In this document: positions 25,384 through 33,241 of the stretch, piece after piece
Layout: each line of letters begins with the position of its first letter
How positions within the stretch are numbered: position 1 is the stretch's first letter
NCBI RefSeq assembly: GCF_014648915.1
Contig: NZ_BMSA01000030.1
Span: forward strand, 1-64,000
Length of the DNA: 64,000 nt
From: Streptomyces phaeofaciens
GTDB lineage: Bacteria; Actinomycetota; Actinomycetes; Streptomycetales; Streptomycetaceae
Direction: 5' to 3'
Position numbers and translations under genes: made by a program
Notes under the pieces: model-generated
Told to the model about the DNA's origin: nothing
The model's database searches: none
Seen by the model: only the letters and a program-made list of their open reading frames with translations

Positions 25384-26619
25384 TTACGCCGAGGGCCAGG
25401 AGAGCGAGACCCGGCTGTGCACCTTGTCGATGACCCGGTCGGCCGGGATCTGGTCATCGGGGGTGCCGGCCGGATAGACCCGGATGACCGGACTGGGGCC
25501 ACCGCGGCGGTTGGCCTCCCAGTCGCGGAGCACGTCGGCGACCTTGTCGGCGAGCTGCTCCGCGTGCGGGCCGAGAGCGTGCACGCCGTACTCCAGGTGC
25601 CGGTTGTCCTCGGTGCGGCGGGTGACGAGGTAGGCGAAGGTGTCGTTGTCGACGGCCGCGAGGGCGAACCGCTTGTTCACCGGGGCGACCAGGCTCGTCT
25701 CGGAGTTCTCGTCGACGGCCATCGTGCAGAAGCCCGGCAGGCTGATCGCCATCGCCATCTGAAGGGTGTCGATGAGTTCCTGGATCCGGACGGTCACGCC
25801 GGTCCACATCTCGTGGCGCGGGAAGGTGACGGCGTTGTCGAGCCGGTGCGGGTCGGCCGGAAGGCCGTCGTCGAACTTCAGCCCGATCTCCGGGGTGCCG
25901 TTGACGAGCAGGAGCTCTTCGCGGTGAGCGGTCGAGCCCTGCATCGGGACGAAGCCGCAGATCCGGGCCGACTCGCTCTCCAGGTAGCGCCCATGCTCGC
26001 CCATGATCTGGGTGAAGGCGATCGACCGGGTCAGACCGCGCATCCGCAGCGGGACGACGAGCCGGCCGCCCTGCTTGAGCTGGGCGGTCCAGGCCGGGGA
26101 GATGTCCCAGGCGCCGGCGGTCACCATCACGACGTCGATCTCGCCGAGGTCCGGGATGGGCTCAGCGGCATCGGCGGTGATGATGTGGACCCGGCCATAG
26201 CCGTGCTCGTCCAGGAGCCGGCGCGCGCGGTCGGTCACGACGGGGTCGATGTCCACGGTGACGACTTCGCCGTTCTCACCGACCAGTTCGGCGAGGTAGG
26301 CCGCGTTCAGGCCGCCCGAGCCGATCTCCAGGACCCGCATGCCCGGCTTCACCTGGGCCTGTTCCAGCATCATCGCCTGGATCTGCGGCGCGGAGACGGA
26401 GCTGAGCTGCACGCCGTGCTCGTCCGTCTTGGTAATCACGGCGGCGTAGGTGTCGTACGCCTTCTCCAGCGGGGTGTCGGGGGTGAACGCGTGCCGGGGC
26501 ACCTTGCGCATCACCGCCTCGATCTCAGGGGAGGAGATGTTGCCATCCGCGCACAGCTCGTCCACCACTTTGTTCCGCAGGCGGGTCGCCTCGTCGGGCT
26601 CGACGGTCGTGTTCGTCAT
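25384..26619 (-). CDS. FxLD-system PCMT-like methyltransferase
   Basis: 411 residues from the ATG at 26619, which has GAAGGAAG upstream; an earlier ATG at 26640 lacks one. N-terminal half is a protein-L-isoaspartate methyltransferase-like fold: VPRHAFTPDTPLEKAYD, VSAPQIQAMMLEQ, motif I VLEIGSGGLNAAYLAEL, VTVDIDPVVTDRARRLL. The C-terminal extension of about 180 residues is typical of the FxLD-system methyltransferase. PCMT homologues in some lanthipeptide and graspetide pathways methylate Asp and thereby form aspartimide or isoaspartate. D44-G45 of the precursor is the natural candidate site (inference). First gene of the lan operon. Confidence 0.9.
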   Translation of the reverse strand: MTNTTVEPDEATRLRNKVVDELCADGNISSPEIEAVMRKVPRHAFTPDTPLEKAYDTYAAVITKTDEHGVQLSSVSAPQIQAMMLEQAQVKPGMRVLEIGSGGLNAAYLAELVGENGEVVTVDIDPVVTDRARRLLDEHGYGRVHIITADAAEPIPDLGEIDVVMVTAGAWDISPAWTAQLKQGGRLVVPLRMRGLTRSIAFTQIMGEHGRYLESESARICGFVPMQGSTAHREELLLVNGTPEIGLKFDDGLPADPHRLDNAVTFPRHEMWTGVTVRIQELIDTLQMAMAISLPGFCTMAVDENSETSLVAPVNKRFALAAVDNDTFAYLVTRRTEDNRHLEYGVHALGPHAEQLADKVADVLRDWEANRRGGPSPVIRVYPAGTPDDQIPADRVIDKVHSRVSLSWPSA

Positions 26620-26655
26620 GGGCTTCCTTCGGTTGTTCATGTTCGGGGAGGGGAG

Positions 26656-26674
26656 ACCGGCATCGCGTGCCGGT
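26656..26674. promoter_or_regulatory. Inverted repeat in the lan operon leader
   Basis: ACCGGCA-tcgcg-TGCCGGT (26656-26662 / 26668-26674), 37 bp upstream of the methyltransferase start. It could be an operator or a 5' UTR hairpin. No confident -35/-10 boxes were found beside it. Confidence 0.4.
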
Positions 26675-26775
26675 GGGCGGGGAGGCTATCGGCGAGGGCT
26701 CTCCGTTCTGGCCAGACCACCAGGGGTTGGTGATTCCCGGGCTGGATGGCGCGCGATGGCTCGGCGCCGGGGGAG

Positions 26776-26820
26776 GCCGCCCGGCGCTCCTGTTCTGATC
26801 GCGCAGGAGGGCCGGGCGGC
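26776..26820 (-). terminator. Terminator of the small-protein operon
   Basis: GCCGCCCGGCGCTCCTG (26776-26792) pairs with CAGGAGGGCCGGGCGGC (26804-26820) with one mismatch region, loop 11 nt. It lies 4 nt beyond the stop of the hypothetical gene ending at 26824 and insulates the lan operon from upstream minus-strand transcription. Confidence 0.75.
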
Positions 26821-26823
26821 TGT

Positions 26824-27489
26824 CTAGGCGGCGGTCACGAGATCATTCGGATTAACGACCTCGTAGTCCCGCAGTTCGCGTACGAGCTGGCTTGCCAGGA
26901 ACCAGCCCAGCTGGGGGTGCCCGTAGGGCACAGGAGCGTCGTCTTCCTCGACGGGAAGTGGCGCCAAACCGCTGGCCGTGAGGCGGTACCGGGAGCCGAT
27001 GACACCCCAGACCGACGTCGTCCGCGCGCGGAAGACGAGGTACCCCTTTCGTAGGTGCGGACACAGCTCAAGGGCCGGCCGCAAGTGCTTCAGGCACACC
27101 GGCGGCTGGGCCGTCCTCACGGGTCCCCCGGCACGGTGGGACTCGTCTTCCGTGACTCCGGCGAGGAAGAGGTAGCCCTGGTCGGTCTCGGCCGGGCAGA
27201 GACCGACCTGACACCGGAGCCGCTCCATCGCCTCCCGCTGCCGAGCCGGGTTGACCAGTCGCCATTGCGGTTTGCCCGTCGGCTTCCCGGCGGCGTTGAG
27301 CGACTGGGAGCACCGCGCCCAGAGCTCTCGGCCCGGCCCGCGATCCGCCGGGGTCTCATCCTGGTAGGCGATGCGCACGGAGCCGAAGACGTCCATGCTG
27401 AGCGTGAGTTCCGACGCCAGCCAGCCGTACTCGCCTTCTCGCTGGGTGATGTACGGGACGAGCTTCGGTGCTGCGCTGGTCCGCTTCAC
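26824..27489 (-). CDS. Hypothetical protein, last gene of the small-protein operon
   Basis: 221 residues from a GTG at 27489 that overlaps the DUF5999 stop (GTGA) and has GAGGGCAG upstream. Sequence shows QVGLCPAETDQGYLFLAG, VCLKHLRPALELCPHLRKGY and scattered Cys/His, so a metal site is possible, but no family was recognised. Found at the end of a run DUF6415-like, DUF6302, DUF5999, a set that recurs in Streptomyces near XRE regulators and natural-product genes. Function unknown. Confidence 0.7.
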   Translation of the reverse strand: MKRTSAAPKLVPYITQREGEYGWLASELTLSMDVFGSVRIAYQDETPADRGPGRELWARCSQSLNAAGKPTGKPQWRLVNPARQREAMERLRCQVGLCPAETDQGYLFLAGVTEDESHRAGGPVRTAQPPVCLKHLRPALELCPHLRKGYLVFRARTTSVWGVIGSRYRLTASGLAPLPVEEDDAPVPYGHPQLGWFLASQLVRELRDYEVVNPNDLVTAA

Positions 27490-27686
27490 GCAGCTGCCCT
27501 CGCCCCGGTGAGGGGCCGGCGCGGGGCGACGATACGGCCGTCGGGGAGGAGTTCCCCGGTGCCCTCGAAGAGAAGCACTCCCTTGCACAACAGGCTCCAA
27601 CCCTGCTCAGGCCGGTGCGCAAGGGAGTATGCGGCCTCCCTGTCGGGGTCCTGAGCCGTGGGGCACGGCGGGTTGTGCGCACGCAT
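27486..27686 (-). CDS. DUF5999 family small protein
   Basis: 66 residues from the ATG at 27686. Matches the remembered DUF5999 pattern: NPPCPTAQDPDREAA, then PEQGWSLLCKGVLLFEGTGEL and LPDGRIVAPRRPL. The family has no known function. The start was chosen at the conserved N-terminus; the frame is open to 27752. Its stop overlaps the next GTG start. Confidence 0.85.
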   Translation of the reverse strand: MRAHNPPCPTAQDPDREAAYSLAHRPEQGWSLLCKGVLLFEGTGELLPDGRIVAPRRPLTGARAAA

Positions 27687-27730
27687 GGTGCTCGTCCTCT
27701 CGGGTGGGAAGTTGGGCCCTCTTCGGCGAG

Positions 27731-28207
27731 CTACGGTGCCGTGGGGGAACACGGTTCGGGCATGGCCGAAGAGGGAGTCGTGGGGTGCCGCCGCCGTGTG
27801 AAGGCGGCGATGGCCGTTTCGCTGTAGCCGTAGAAGCGGCCAAGGGTGGTGTCGTCGTCATTGCCCCAGAGCCTCGGGGGTTTCTCTCCCCACTCGACGA
27901 CGTCGCTGGTTTCCGGATCCTGCGACCAGTGCAGCCGTAGGTCCGGGAAGCCGGCGTGCTCTCGGAGGAGGTCACGGACCGCGAGCCCGAAGCAGATGCA
28001 CGGCACGGGGTAGTACCCGCCTCGCCGTGCTCCTCCGACGGGTACCGCGAGGAACGGCATGCGCATGATGCGTACCGCGATGCTCTTCTCCACGAGCCAG
28101 GTGTCCTCGAGCCTCCGGACGTAGTAGTCGTAGTCGTAGGCGTCTTGTGGGTCGCCTATCGCCGTGGCTGTCACAACCGGGTGTCTGGCGGAGTTGGGGT
28201 TGTGCAT
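27731..28207 (-). CDS. DUF6302 family protein
   Basis: 158 residues from the ATG at 28207 (a GTG at 28210 is an alternative). Recognisable segments are DYDYYVRRLEDTWLVEKSIAV, FLAVPVGGARRGGYY and GRFYGYSETAIAAF, the DUF6302 pattern of Streptomyces. Function unknown. TGATG overlap with the preceding gene, AAGGAGG upstream. Together with DUF5999 and the DUF6415-like protein this looks like a conserved accessory operon. Confidence 0.82.
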   Translation of the reverse strand: MHNPNSARHPVVTATAIGDPQDAYDYDYYVRRLEDTWLVEKSIAVRIMRMPFLAVPVGGARRGGYYPVPCICFGLAVRDLLREHAGFPDLRLHWSQDPETSDVVEWGEKPPRLWGNDDDTTLGRFYGYSETAIAAFTRRRHPTTPSSAMPEPCSPTAP

Positions 28208-28659
28208 CACTCCGCCTCCTTGATGTACCGGGCTTCGATCAGTGCTTCGACCAGGTCTGAGGTGACGAAGGCCAGGCGGCGAGCGAGGCCGACGGCCTGC
28301 TGGTAGTTGGGCGGCGTGCGCTCTTCGTGCAGGGGGCGCCCTCGCTCGACGAGCTGAACCATCTCCGTGGTGGGCGGGTACTTGTCGTCGGCCACGGCGA
28401 TGTCACTGAGTTGCTTCACGTGCCCGCGAAGGCGGTCGATCAGGGTGTCGGTCGCCGCGACGGCTGGCGGATGGTTGCCGATGGCGGTGTCGAGATCGTC
28501 GAAGACCTCCTCCACGTCGAACGGCTCCCAGTCCTTGATGCGTTCCAGGACCAACCGCAGGCCGTCTGCGTCGAGTGGGGGCACCCACTGCGGTGCCTTA
28601 GGCTCGCCGGCGGGCGGAGGGACCACGTCGTTGTCCGGAACCAGAACGCTGAGGGGCAT
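28207..28659 (-). CDS. DUF6415-like protein
   Basis: 150 residues, acidic and helical. Segments DTLIDRLRGHVKQLSDIAV and YQQAVGLARRLAFVTSDLVEA resemble DUF6415, labelled a natural-product-biosynthesis family in Streptomyces without a defined activity. AGGAG precedes the ATG. Start of the overlapped stretch of small genes, 36 bp after the ATP-binding protein gene. The family assignment is from memory of the pattern and is moderate. Confidence 0.6.
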   Translation of the reverse strand: MPLSVLVPDNDVVPPPAGEPKAPQWVPPLDADGLRLVLERIKDWEPFDVEEVFDDLDTAIGNHPPAVAATDTLIDRLRGHVKQLSDIAVADDKYPPTTEMVQLVERGRPLHEERTPPNYQQAVGLARRLAFVTSDLVEALIEARYIKEAE

Positions 28660-28695
28660 CGGGACTCCTGAAAGGGACCAGGTGCTGGCCGGGGA

Positions 28696-29169
28696 CTAGG
28701 GGTGCTCGATCGCTTCCGGGAGCCCTATGAAGACCCACACGTCCTTGCCCGCGGGGGTCACAGAGACAGACGTGTCGTCCGCCAAGGCCCTCAGCAGCAG
28801 CAACCCGCGCCCGTCTTCGGCCATGAGGTCCGGCGTCGCGTACATGGGCAGGCTGGGGTCCTGGTCACGGACGACGGCGGTGACACCATCCGGCACCTTC
28901 TGGAGGAGGAGGCTGGCCATCCGGTGTCCGTCCGCGCCCGCGAGCGTGTGCTGCAAGACGTTGGTGAGGAGTTCGTTGACCACGGTCAGCAAGCGGTGCG
29001 CGGTGCTGGCGTCGATGCGCCACCAGCGAAGGTGGGCTGCAACGATGTCCCGCACGGTTCCCAGATCCTCCGCGCGGACGTCGAAGATCATGTCGAGTTG
29101 GGCGTCCACGCTTCTGGACATGGCTCGAACAGAAGCATCCCGCTCGGTGGTGTTGACGAGCAGTTCCAT
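28696..29169 (-). CDS. Anti-sigma-factor-type ATP-binding protein (HATPase)
   Basis: 157 residues with a GHKL ATPase fold: N-box VVNELLTNVLQHT, G1 region VRDQDPSLP, and DGRGLLLLRALAD. These soluble Streptomyces proteins are related to SpoIIAB/RsbW anti-sigma factors and bind ATP; kinase activity is known only for some. GGAGGAAG precedes the ATG. Divergent from the XRE regulator at 29333, sharing a 163-bp spacer that holds the 29284-29313 palindrome. Confidence 0.88.
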   Translation of the reverse strand: MELLVNTTERDASVRAMSRSVDAQLDMIFDVRAEDLGTVRDIVAAHLRWWRIDASTAHRLLTVVNELLTNVLQHTLAGADGHRMASLLLQKVPDGVTAVVRDQDPSLPMYATPDLMAEDGRGLLLLRALADDTSVSVTPAGKDVWVFIGLPEAIEHP

Positions 29170-29283
29170 CGTTGCTTCCTCCGTTCTGCCAGAACCCCTT
29201 CAGCGGGGGTGGATTGCGGTGTGTACTGGGCTGGAACCGATCAGCAACCATTTAGGCAGAGCGCGCCGAGCGCGTGCAGAGCC

Positions 29284-29313
29284 TGATGCCGAGAGCCGCA
29301 GAGTTCGGCATCA
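29284..29313. promoter_or_regulatory. Perfect inverted repeat, candidate autoregulatory operator
   Basis: TGATGCCGA (29284-29292) and TCGGCATCA (29305-29313), spacer 12 nt, ending 19 nt before the XRE start codon. The same 9-mer recurs as a direct repeat inside the gene at 29593-29601 and 29614-29622. In both places the two copies are offset by 21 bp, two helical turns. Confidence 0.65.
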
Positions 29314-29332
29314 ACGACTTCGGGGACAGACC

Positions 29333-30733
29333 ATGCCGCAGCCAATGAAGCAGCTCGACCCGGGGGCGTCCCCCCAGGAATGGTTCGGAAACGAGCTGCG
29401 CAGACTCCGCCTTGAGCAGGGCCTGTCCGCCAAGGAGTTGGGCCGGTTAGTGCAGGTCAGCGACGACATGATCTTGTCGATCGAGAAGGGCAAGTACCCC
29501 AGCTGCCGCCGTGATGTCGCTCAACGGCTCGACGACATCCTGCGCACCGGTGGGCTGTTCGATCGCGCGTGGCCGATGGTCTTCGGCAACCGTGATGCCG
29601 AGAAAAAGCGGCCTGATGCCGATAAGCCTCCCACGCGCGGGAAGGCGAGCCCCGCCCAGGCGTCGGCAGGCCGCATCCTGGGCAGAGACGAACCCACTCC
29701 GCGCCCTGGGAGCCATGAGCCCGTGATTCGACGCTCGTTCCTCCACCTGAGCGGCCTCGCCGCCATAGCCCCCCTCGACCTCACCAACCTCTTCGCCTCC
29801 TCCGAGTCCCTTCCAGCAACCGTCAAGCCGAGTCACATCGATCAGGTCCTGGCTGCTGCCACCGCCATCAGCGGCATGGACAACGAGCTGGGCGGCGGCG
29901 GCATGGTCCGTGACGTGGCCAGTCGTGCGATGCAGTGGTCGGCCGGCCTGCTGCAAGCCCAGTGCCCCGAGCACCTACGCACCGAGTTGTTCGCCGCCGT
30001 ATCTCGACTCGGGATCGTGGTGGGCGCCTCCGCCTTCGACGCCTATCACCACGATGAAGCCACCCGGACGTTCCGGTTCGCAGCAGACTGCGCTGAGGAG
30101 GCCGGGCACTGGCATCTGCGGGCCAAGACGTACTCATTCCTCGCACGGCAGGCCGTCTGGATCGGAGCACCCGATGACGGCCTGACCTACGCCGAGAAGG
30201 GGCTCGTCCGCTCCGACCGCCTGACCGCGACGGAGCAAGCGATGCTCCACACCGCACGGGCCCGAGCCTTCGGGAAGATGGGCAACGTGCGCGACACGAT
30301 GGCGGCTGTCGGCGCTGCGGATGAGGCGTTCGCCCGTGCGTGTCCTGCCGAAGACGCGCCGTGGATGGCCTACTACGACGAGGCGCAGCACAACGGGGAC
30401 ACAGCCCACGCCCTGTTTGATCTCGCCGTGCTCGCCGGGCAGGACCCCGGTCGGGCAGCGCGCCGCTTCGACACGGCCGTGAAGGGGCACGCGGACGCCT
30501 ACAAGCGGTCGCGGGCGATCTCACGGACCAAGCTGGCCTCTCTGATCATGGCCAAGGGTGACCCGCGCCAGGCGGCGGCACTCGGTCATCACGCCCTGGA
30601 CGAGGTCTGCCGACTCACTTCCCGGCGGGCCGCCGATGATCTGCGGCAGCTCGGCAACTTCGCTTCGAAGCATCGGAGGGTTCCAGAGGCAACGGGGCTG
30701 CGAGAGCGCATCGCCGCTACGGTTTCCGCATGA
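29333..30733 (+). CDS. XRE-family regulator with TPR-like C-terminal domain
   Basis: 466 residues from the ATG at 29333; the frame is open much further upstream, but that would read through the palindrome and the neighbouring gene. HTH at about 18-70 (GLSAKELGRLVQVSDDMILS). A linker with RRSFLHLSGLAAIAPLDL follows, then a helical repeat region (about 190-466; SAFDAYHHDEATRTFRFAAD, HLRAKTYSFLARQAVWIGA) as in Streptomyces TPR-type XRE proteins that may sense small molecules or peptides. Its stop overlaps the phosphotransferase start (ATGA). Autoregulation through the 29284 palindrome is likely. Confidence 0.85.
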   Translation: MPQPMKQLDPGASPQEWFGNELRRLRLEQGLSAKELGRLVQVSDDMILSIEKGKYPSCRRDVAQRLDDILRTGGLFDRAWPMVFGNRDAEKKRPDADKPPTRGKASPAQASAGRILGRDEPTPRPGSHEPVIRRSFLHLSGLAAIAPLDLTNLFASSESLPATVKPSHIDQVLAAATAISGMDNELGGGGMVRDVASRAMQWSAGLLQAQCPEHLRTELFAAVSRLGIVVGASAFDAYHHDEATRTFRFAADCAEEAGHWHLRAKTYSFLARQAVWIGAPDDGLTYAEKGLVRSDRLTATEQAMLHTARARAFGKMGNVRDTMAAVGAADEAFARACPAEDAPWMAYYDEAQHNGDTAHALFDLAVLAGQDPGRAARRFDTAVKGHADAYKRSRAISRTKLASLIMAKGDPRQAAALGHHALDEVCRLTSRRAADDLRQLGNFASKHRRVPEATGLRERIAATVSA

Positions 30734-31614
30734 CCACTTCGGCAGCACCCGCGCGCCAGGTCCTGGAGCAGGCGTGTGCTGCGGCCGGGCTGGACGCTGG
30801 GGAGGCGGAGCCGCTTCGTCTGGCCGAGAACCAGATATGGCGGCTCCCCGGTCAGCGAGTGATCGTACGAATCGCGCGCGAGGGCCAAGGCGCTGCGACG
30901 GCTCGTGAGGTACGCGTCGCGCGCTGGCTCGCCCAGGAGGCCGTCGCCGCCGTTCGCCTGTTCGACGTGGAGCAGCCCATCACCGCAGACGGCAGACCCG
31001 TGACCTTCTGGGTGGAGCTCCCGCCACAGGAGCACGGATCCGTCGAAGACGTCGCTCGCCTCCTGTCCCAGCTCCACTCCTTGCCCGCACCGGACATCGA
31101 CCTGGGGTACCTCGATCCCTTCGTCCGGGTCAACGAACGACTGCAAGCGGCCACCACGATCAGCAGCGAGGACAGAGAATGGCTGCACGGCCTGCACCGT
31201 GACCTCGCAGCGGCATGGGCCGAGCGGCCGGCGGGTCTGCCCGATCGGGCTGTGCACGGCGACGCCTGGCCCGGCAACATCGTCCGCACGATCGACGGCG
31301 TCCTGATGATGGACTTGGAGCGTTTCTCCGTGGGACCTCCGGAGTGGGACTTGGTGTCCACTGCGGTGCGAGCGATGACCACGGGCGCGGTCAGCAGGCC
31401 CGAGTACGACCGGTTCTGTGCGGTCTACGGGTACGACGTGACGGAGTGGGAGGGGTACCCCCTCCTCGCGCGCGCCCGAGAGCTGCGCATGGTGACATAC
31501 GCGGCCCAGCACGCGGCCAGCCACGTGGAGTGGAGGGAGCAGGCGCAGCACCGGATCGACTGCCTGCGCGGTCGATCCGGTCCGCGGCCGTGGTCGTGGA
31601 AGGGAATTCTCTGA
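30730..31614 (+). CDS. Aminoglycoside-phosphotransferase-fold kinase
   Basis: 294 residues. The APH/choline-kinase fold shows RVIVRIAREG (nucleotide-binding Lys position replaced by Arg), the catalytic loop AVHGDAWPGNIVRT (HGD...N) and the metal-binding Asp in VLMMDLERFSVGPPEWDL. Family members phosphorylate aminoglycosides, macrolides, or metabolites such as choline and homoserine. The substrate cannot be read here. Co-transcribed with the XRE regulator through the ATGA overlap, which suggests regulated expression. Confidence 0.85.
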   Translation: MTTSAAPARQVLEQACAAAGLDAGEAEPLRLAENQIWRLPGQRVIVRIAREGQGAATAREVRVARWLAQEAVAAVRLFDVEQPITADGRPVTFWVELPPQEHGSVEDVARLLSQLHSLPAPDIDLGYLDPFVRVNERLQAATTISSEDREWLHGLHRDLAAAWAERPAGLPDRAVHGDAWPGNIVRTIDGVLMMDLERFSVGPPEWDLVSTAVRAMTTGAVSRPEYDRFCAVYGYDVTEWEGYPLLARARELRMVTYAAQHAASHVEWREQAQHRIDCLRGRSGPRPWSWKGIL

Positions 31615-31633
31615 CGAAGGGCCGACTGGCTGG

Positions 31634-31828
31634 CTAGGACAGTAGAAACATCAGAACCGGCAGGCACACCGCCATCGACCCGGCAAAGCCGAATCCAGCG
31701 CCCCGAAGACGCTCGGCCGTGGATGCACCCTCGCTCTGCTTCACATACGCAGCGGTGAGAGCGACACAGAAAGAGATCGACACGGCCAGCAGAAGGTAGA
31801 GAATCTTCAGTTCCCTTGGGCTCACCAC
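31634..31828 (-). CDS. Small membrane protein
   Basis: 64 residues from a GTG at 31828 with GAAGG 7 nt upstream. Two hydrophobic helices (ILYLLLAVSISFCVALTAAYV and GAGFGFAGSMAVCLPVLMFLL) joined by a short charged loop. No family recognised. It stands alone, convergent with the phosphotransferase. A real small gene is likely from the clean RBS and membrane pattern. Confidence 0.55.
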   Translation of the reverse strand: MVSPRELKILYLLLAVSISFCVALTAAYVKQSEGASTAERLRGAGFGFAGSMAVCLPVLMFLLS

Positions 31829-32599
31829 AGCATGTCCTTCCCAGCATCAAGGAAGACAGTCTGGTCCGTCGCACTATGACATCAGGAGCCAGACCGCCCA
31901 TGAAAGCGATCAACCTGCCGCACTGGCGGCATTTCCCTGATGTGCCTGCGAGGTGAGCTGTCGGGTGCCGGCGGTAACTAGCGCCAATCGGCCCTGCGTT
32001 CGCAGAGCTTGCACCCCGAGGCGCGGCTCGTAGAGCCGACCTCCCGCGCTCTTGCCCCCTGCTGCTCTCCTGCGCAGATTCTGACAGTCGCATGCCCAAC
32101 GAGGGCTGCGGCGCGGATGGGCAAGATTCGGCAAGGCCGCGCAGGAGCAGTGTACTTCGGCAGGTTGATCGGTGGTGGGCGTCGAACACACCCGGTGCTC
32201 TCCTCGACGGTGCGCAGGGAGCGGGTGGCCTTGTCGGGTCCTGGTGGAAGATCCAGCCGCAGTCCAGGCCGTCGAAGACTCGACCACGGTGCTGCCAGAC
32301 TGCGCGCGCAGCCAGGCCAGGAGGATCGGGTCCATGGGTCCTCCGCTGGATACAGATGTCCGCCCGCCCCCGGGATGGGCGCGGGCGGACAGAGAGTGAT
32401 GGCCAGGGTGGTCAGGTGTCGGGGCCGACAGTCTTCCTGCGGCGGCTGGTCGCGGGCTCCGGCTCGGGACCACTCCCAGGCGTCGGGGTGGGTGATGAGC
32501 ACGGCGACCGCTTCCTCGGGCTCATCGCCGGGAGGGAGGACGACCGGCTCGATCATGCTGAGTAGCAAGGGTGAAGTAGCTGGCGCCAGCGGTGGTTAA
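31829..32599. other. Region without a confident gene
   Basis: About 770 bp. Several overlapping open frames on both strands, none with family resemblance. On the minus strand 32553 begins a plausible N-terminus (MIEPVVLPPGDEPEEAVAVL, then ITHPDAWEWSR) that loses protein-like composition after about 80 codons. This could be a decayed gene. No repeat or RNA gene was recognised. Confidence 0.5.
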
Positions 32600-33241
32600 T
32601 CAATCGGCGGCCCCATCAAGGTCGGCGGCCTTGGCCTCGGCAAACGTGCCGTACTCGGTGGAACGGTTGAGCAAGGTGAAGTCCATGTCGCCAGCGGTGA
32701 ACCGGCTGGTGTAGTAGTGCCCGGTGGCGGCCGTGGGCTTGAGACCCGTCATCGTTATGCGGCAGGCCCCCTCATGGCGGGGACTGCGATGCTGATGCTC
32801 CACGCGGGGGGTGTTGTCGTACAGGAAGCCGATCTCGGCGGTCCCGGAGTTCTCAGGGGCGACGATGGTCGCGTTACTCGACCGCGAGGTGCTCTCCCTC
32901 GTCCGGAGGGTGGCGTGCAGGCTCCAGAAGGTCTGCTCGATCGTCATGTAGGTGGTGATCGGACCCCGGTTTCCCCCTTCGGGTATGTGGCTGTCGGGGC
33001 TCGGGCGGAGGGTTACGCGCCATGTGCCGGTGACCCAGGGTTTGCCGGTGAAACGATGGATACCAGGCCAGCGCCAAGCCCACTTGTCGAAGACGAGCAC
33101 GCCGTACCCAACGAGGGCTGGAATGTAGGCGAAGAGGTACCGGAACTCGGAGGGGTACAAGCCGAGGACGAGCAGGGCGACCGTGTAGAGGGTGGCGGCG
33201 ATGGTGGCGCCAGTTCGGATGGTGCTGGCCACGTTCATCAT
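32600..33241 (-). CDS. cap15: Cap15-like CBASS effector (2TM, beta-barrel)
   Basis: 213 residues from the ATG at 33241 (a second ATG at 33238). Two transmembrane helices in the first 55 residues (TIAATLYTVALLVLGLY and YLFAYIPALVGYGVLVF), then a beta-rich soluble domain (ITTYMTIEQTFWSLHATLRT, GTAEIGFLYDNTP, CRITMTGLKPT). This is the layout of Cap15/S-2TMbeta effectors, which oligomerise in the inner membrane on binding a cyclic nucleotide and disrupt it. The 1-nt TGATG overlap with the CD-NTase stop makes a two-gene type I CBASS. No Cap2/Cap3 or HORMA/TRIP13 genes are nearby. Confidence 0.85.
   Translation of the reverse strand: MMNVASTIRTGATIAATLYTVALLVLGLYPSEFRYLFAYIPALVGYGVLVFDKWAWRWPGIHRFTGKPWVTGTWRVTLRPSPDSHIPEGGNRGPITTYMTIEQTFWSLHATLRTRESTSRSSNATIVAPENSGTAEIGFLYDNTPRVEHQHRSPRHEGACRITMTGLKPTAATGHYYTSRFTAGDMDFTLLNRSTEYGTFAEAKAADLDGAAD

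Noticed and set aside
28727..29332. N-terminal extension of the TPR-type XRE gene in the same frame
   Set aside because: It would run antisense through the ATP-binding protein gene and across the palindrome; the ATG at 29333 begins the conserved HTH protein.
31910..32568. Overlapping frames that might be a frameshifted gene
   Set aside because: Only the first ~80 residues of one frame look protein-like; not enough to call a pseudogene.
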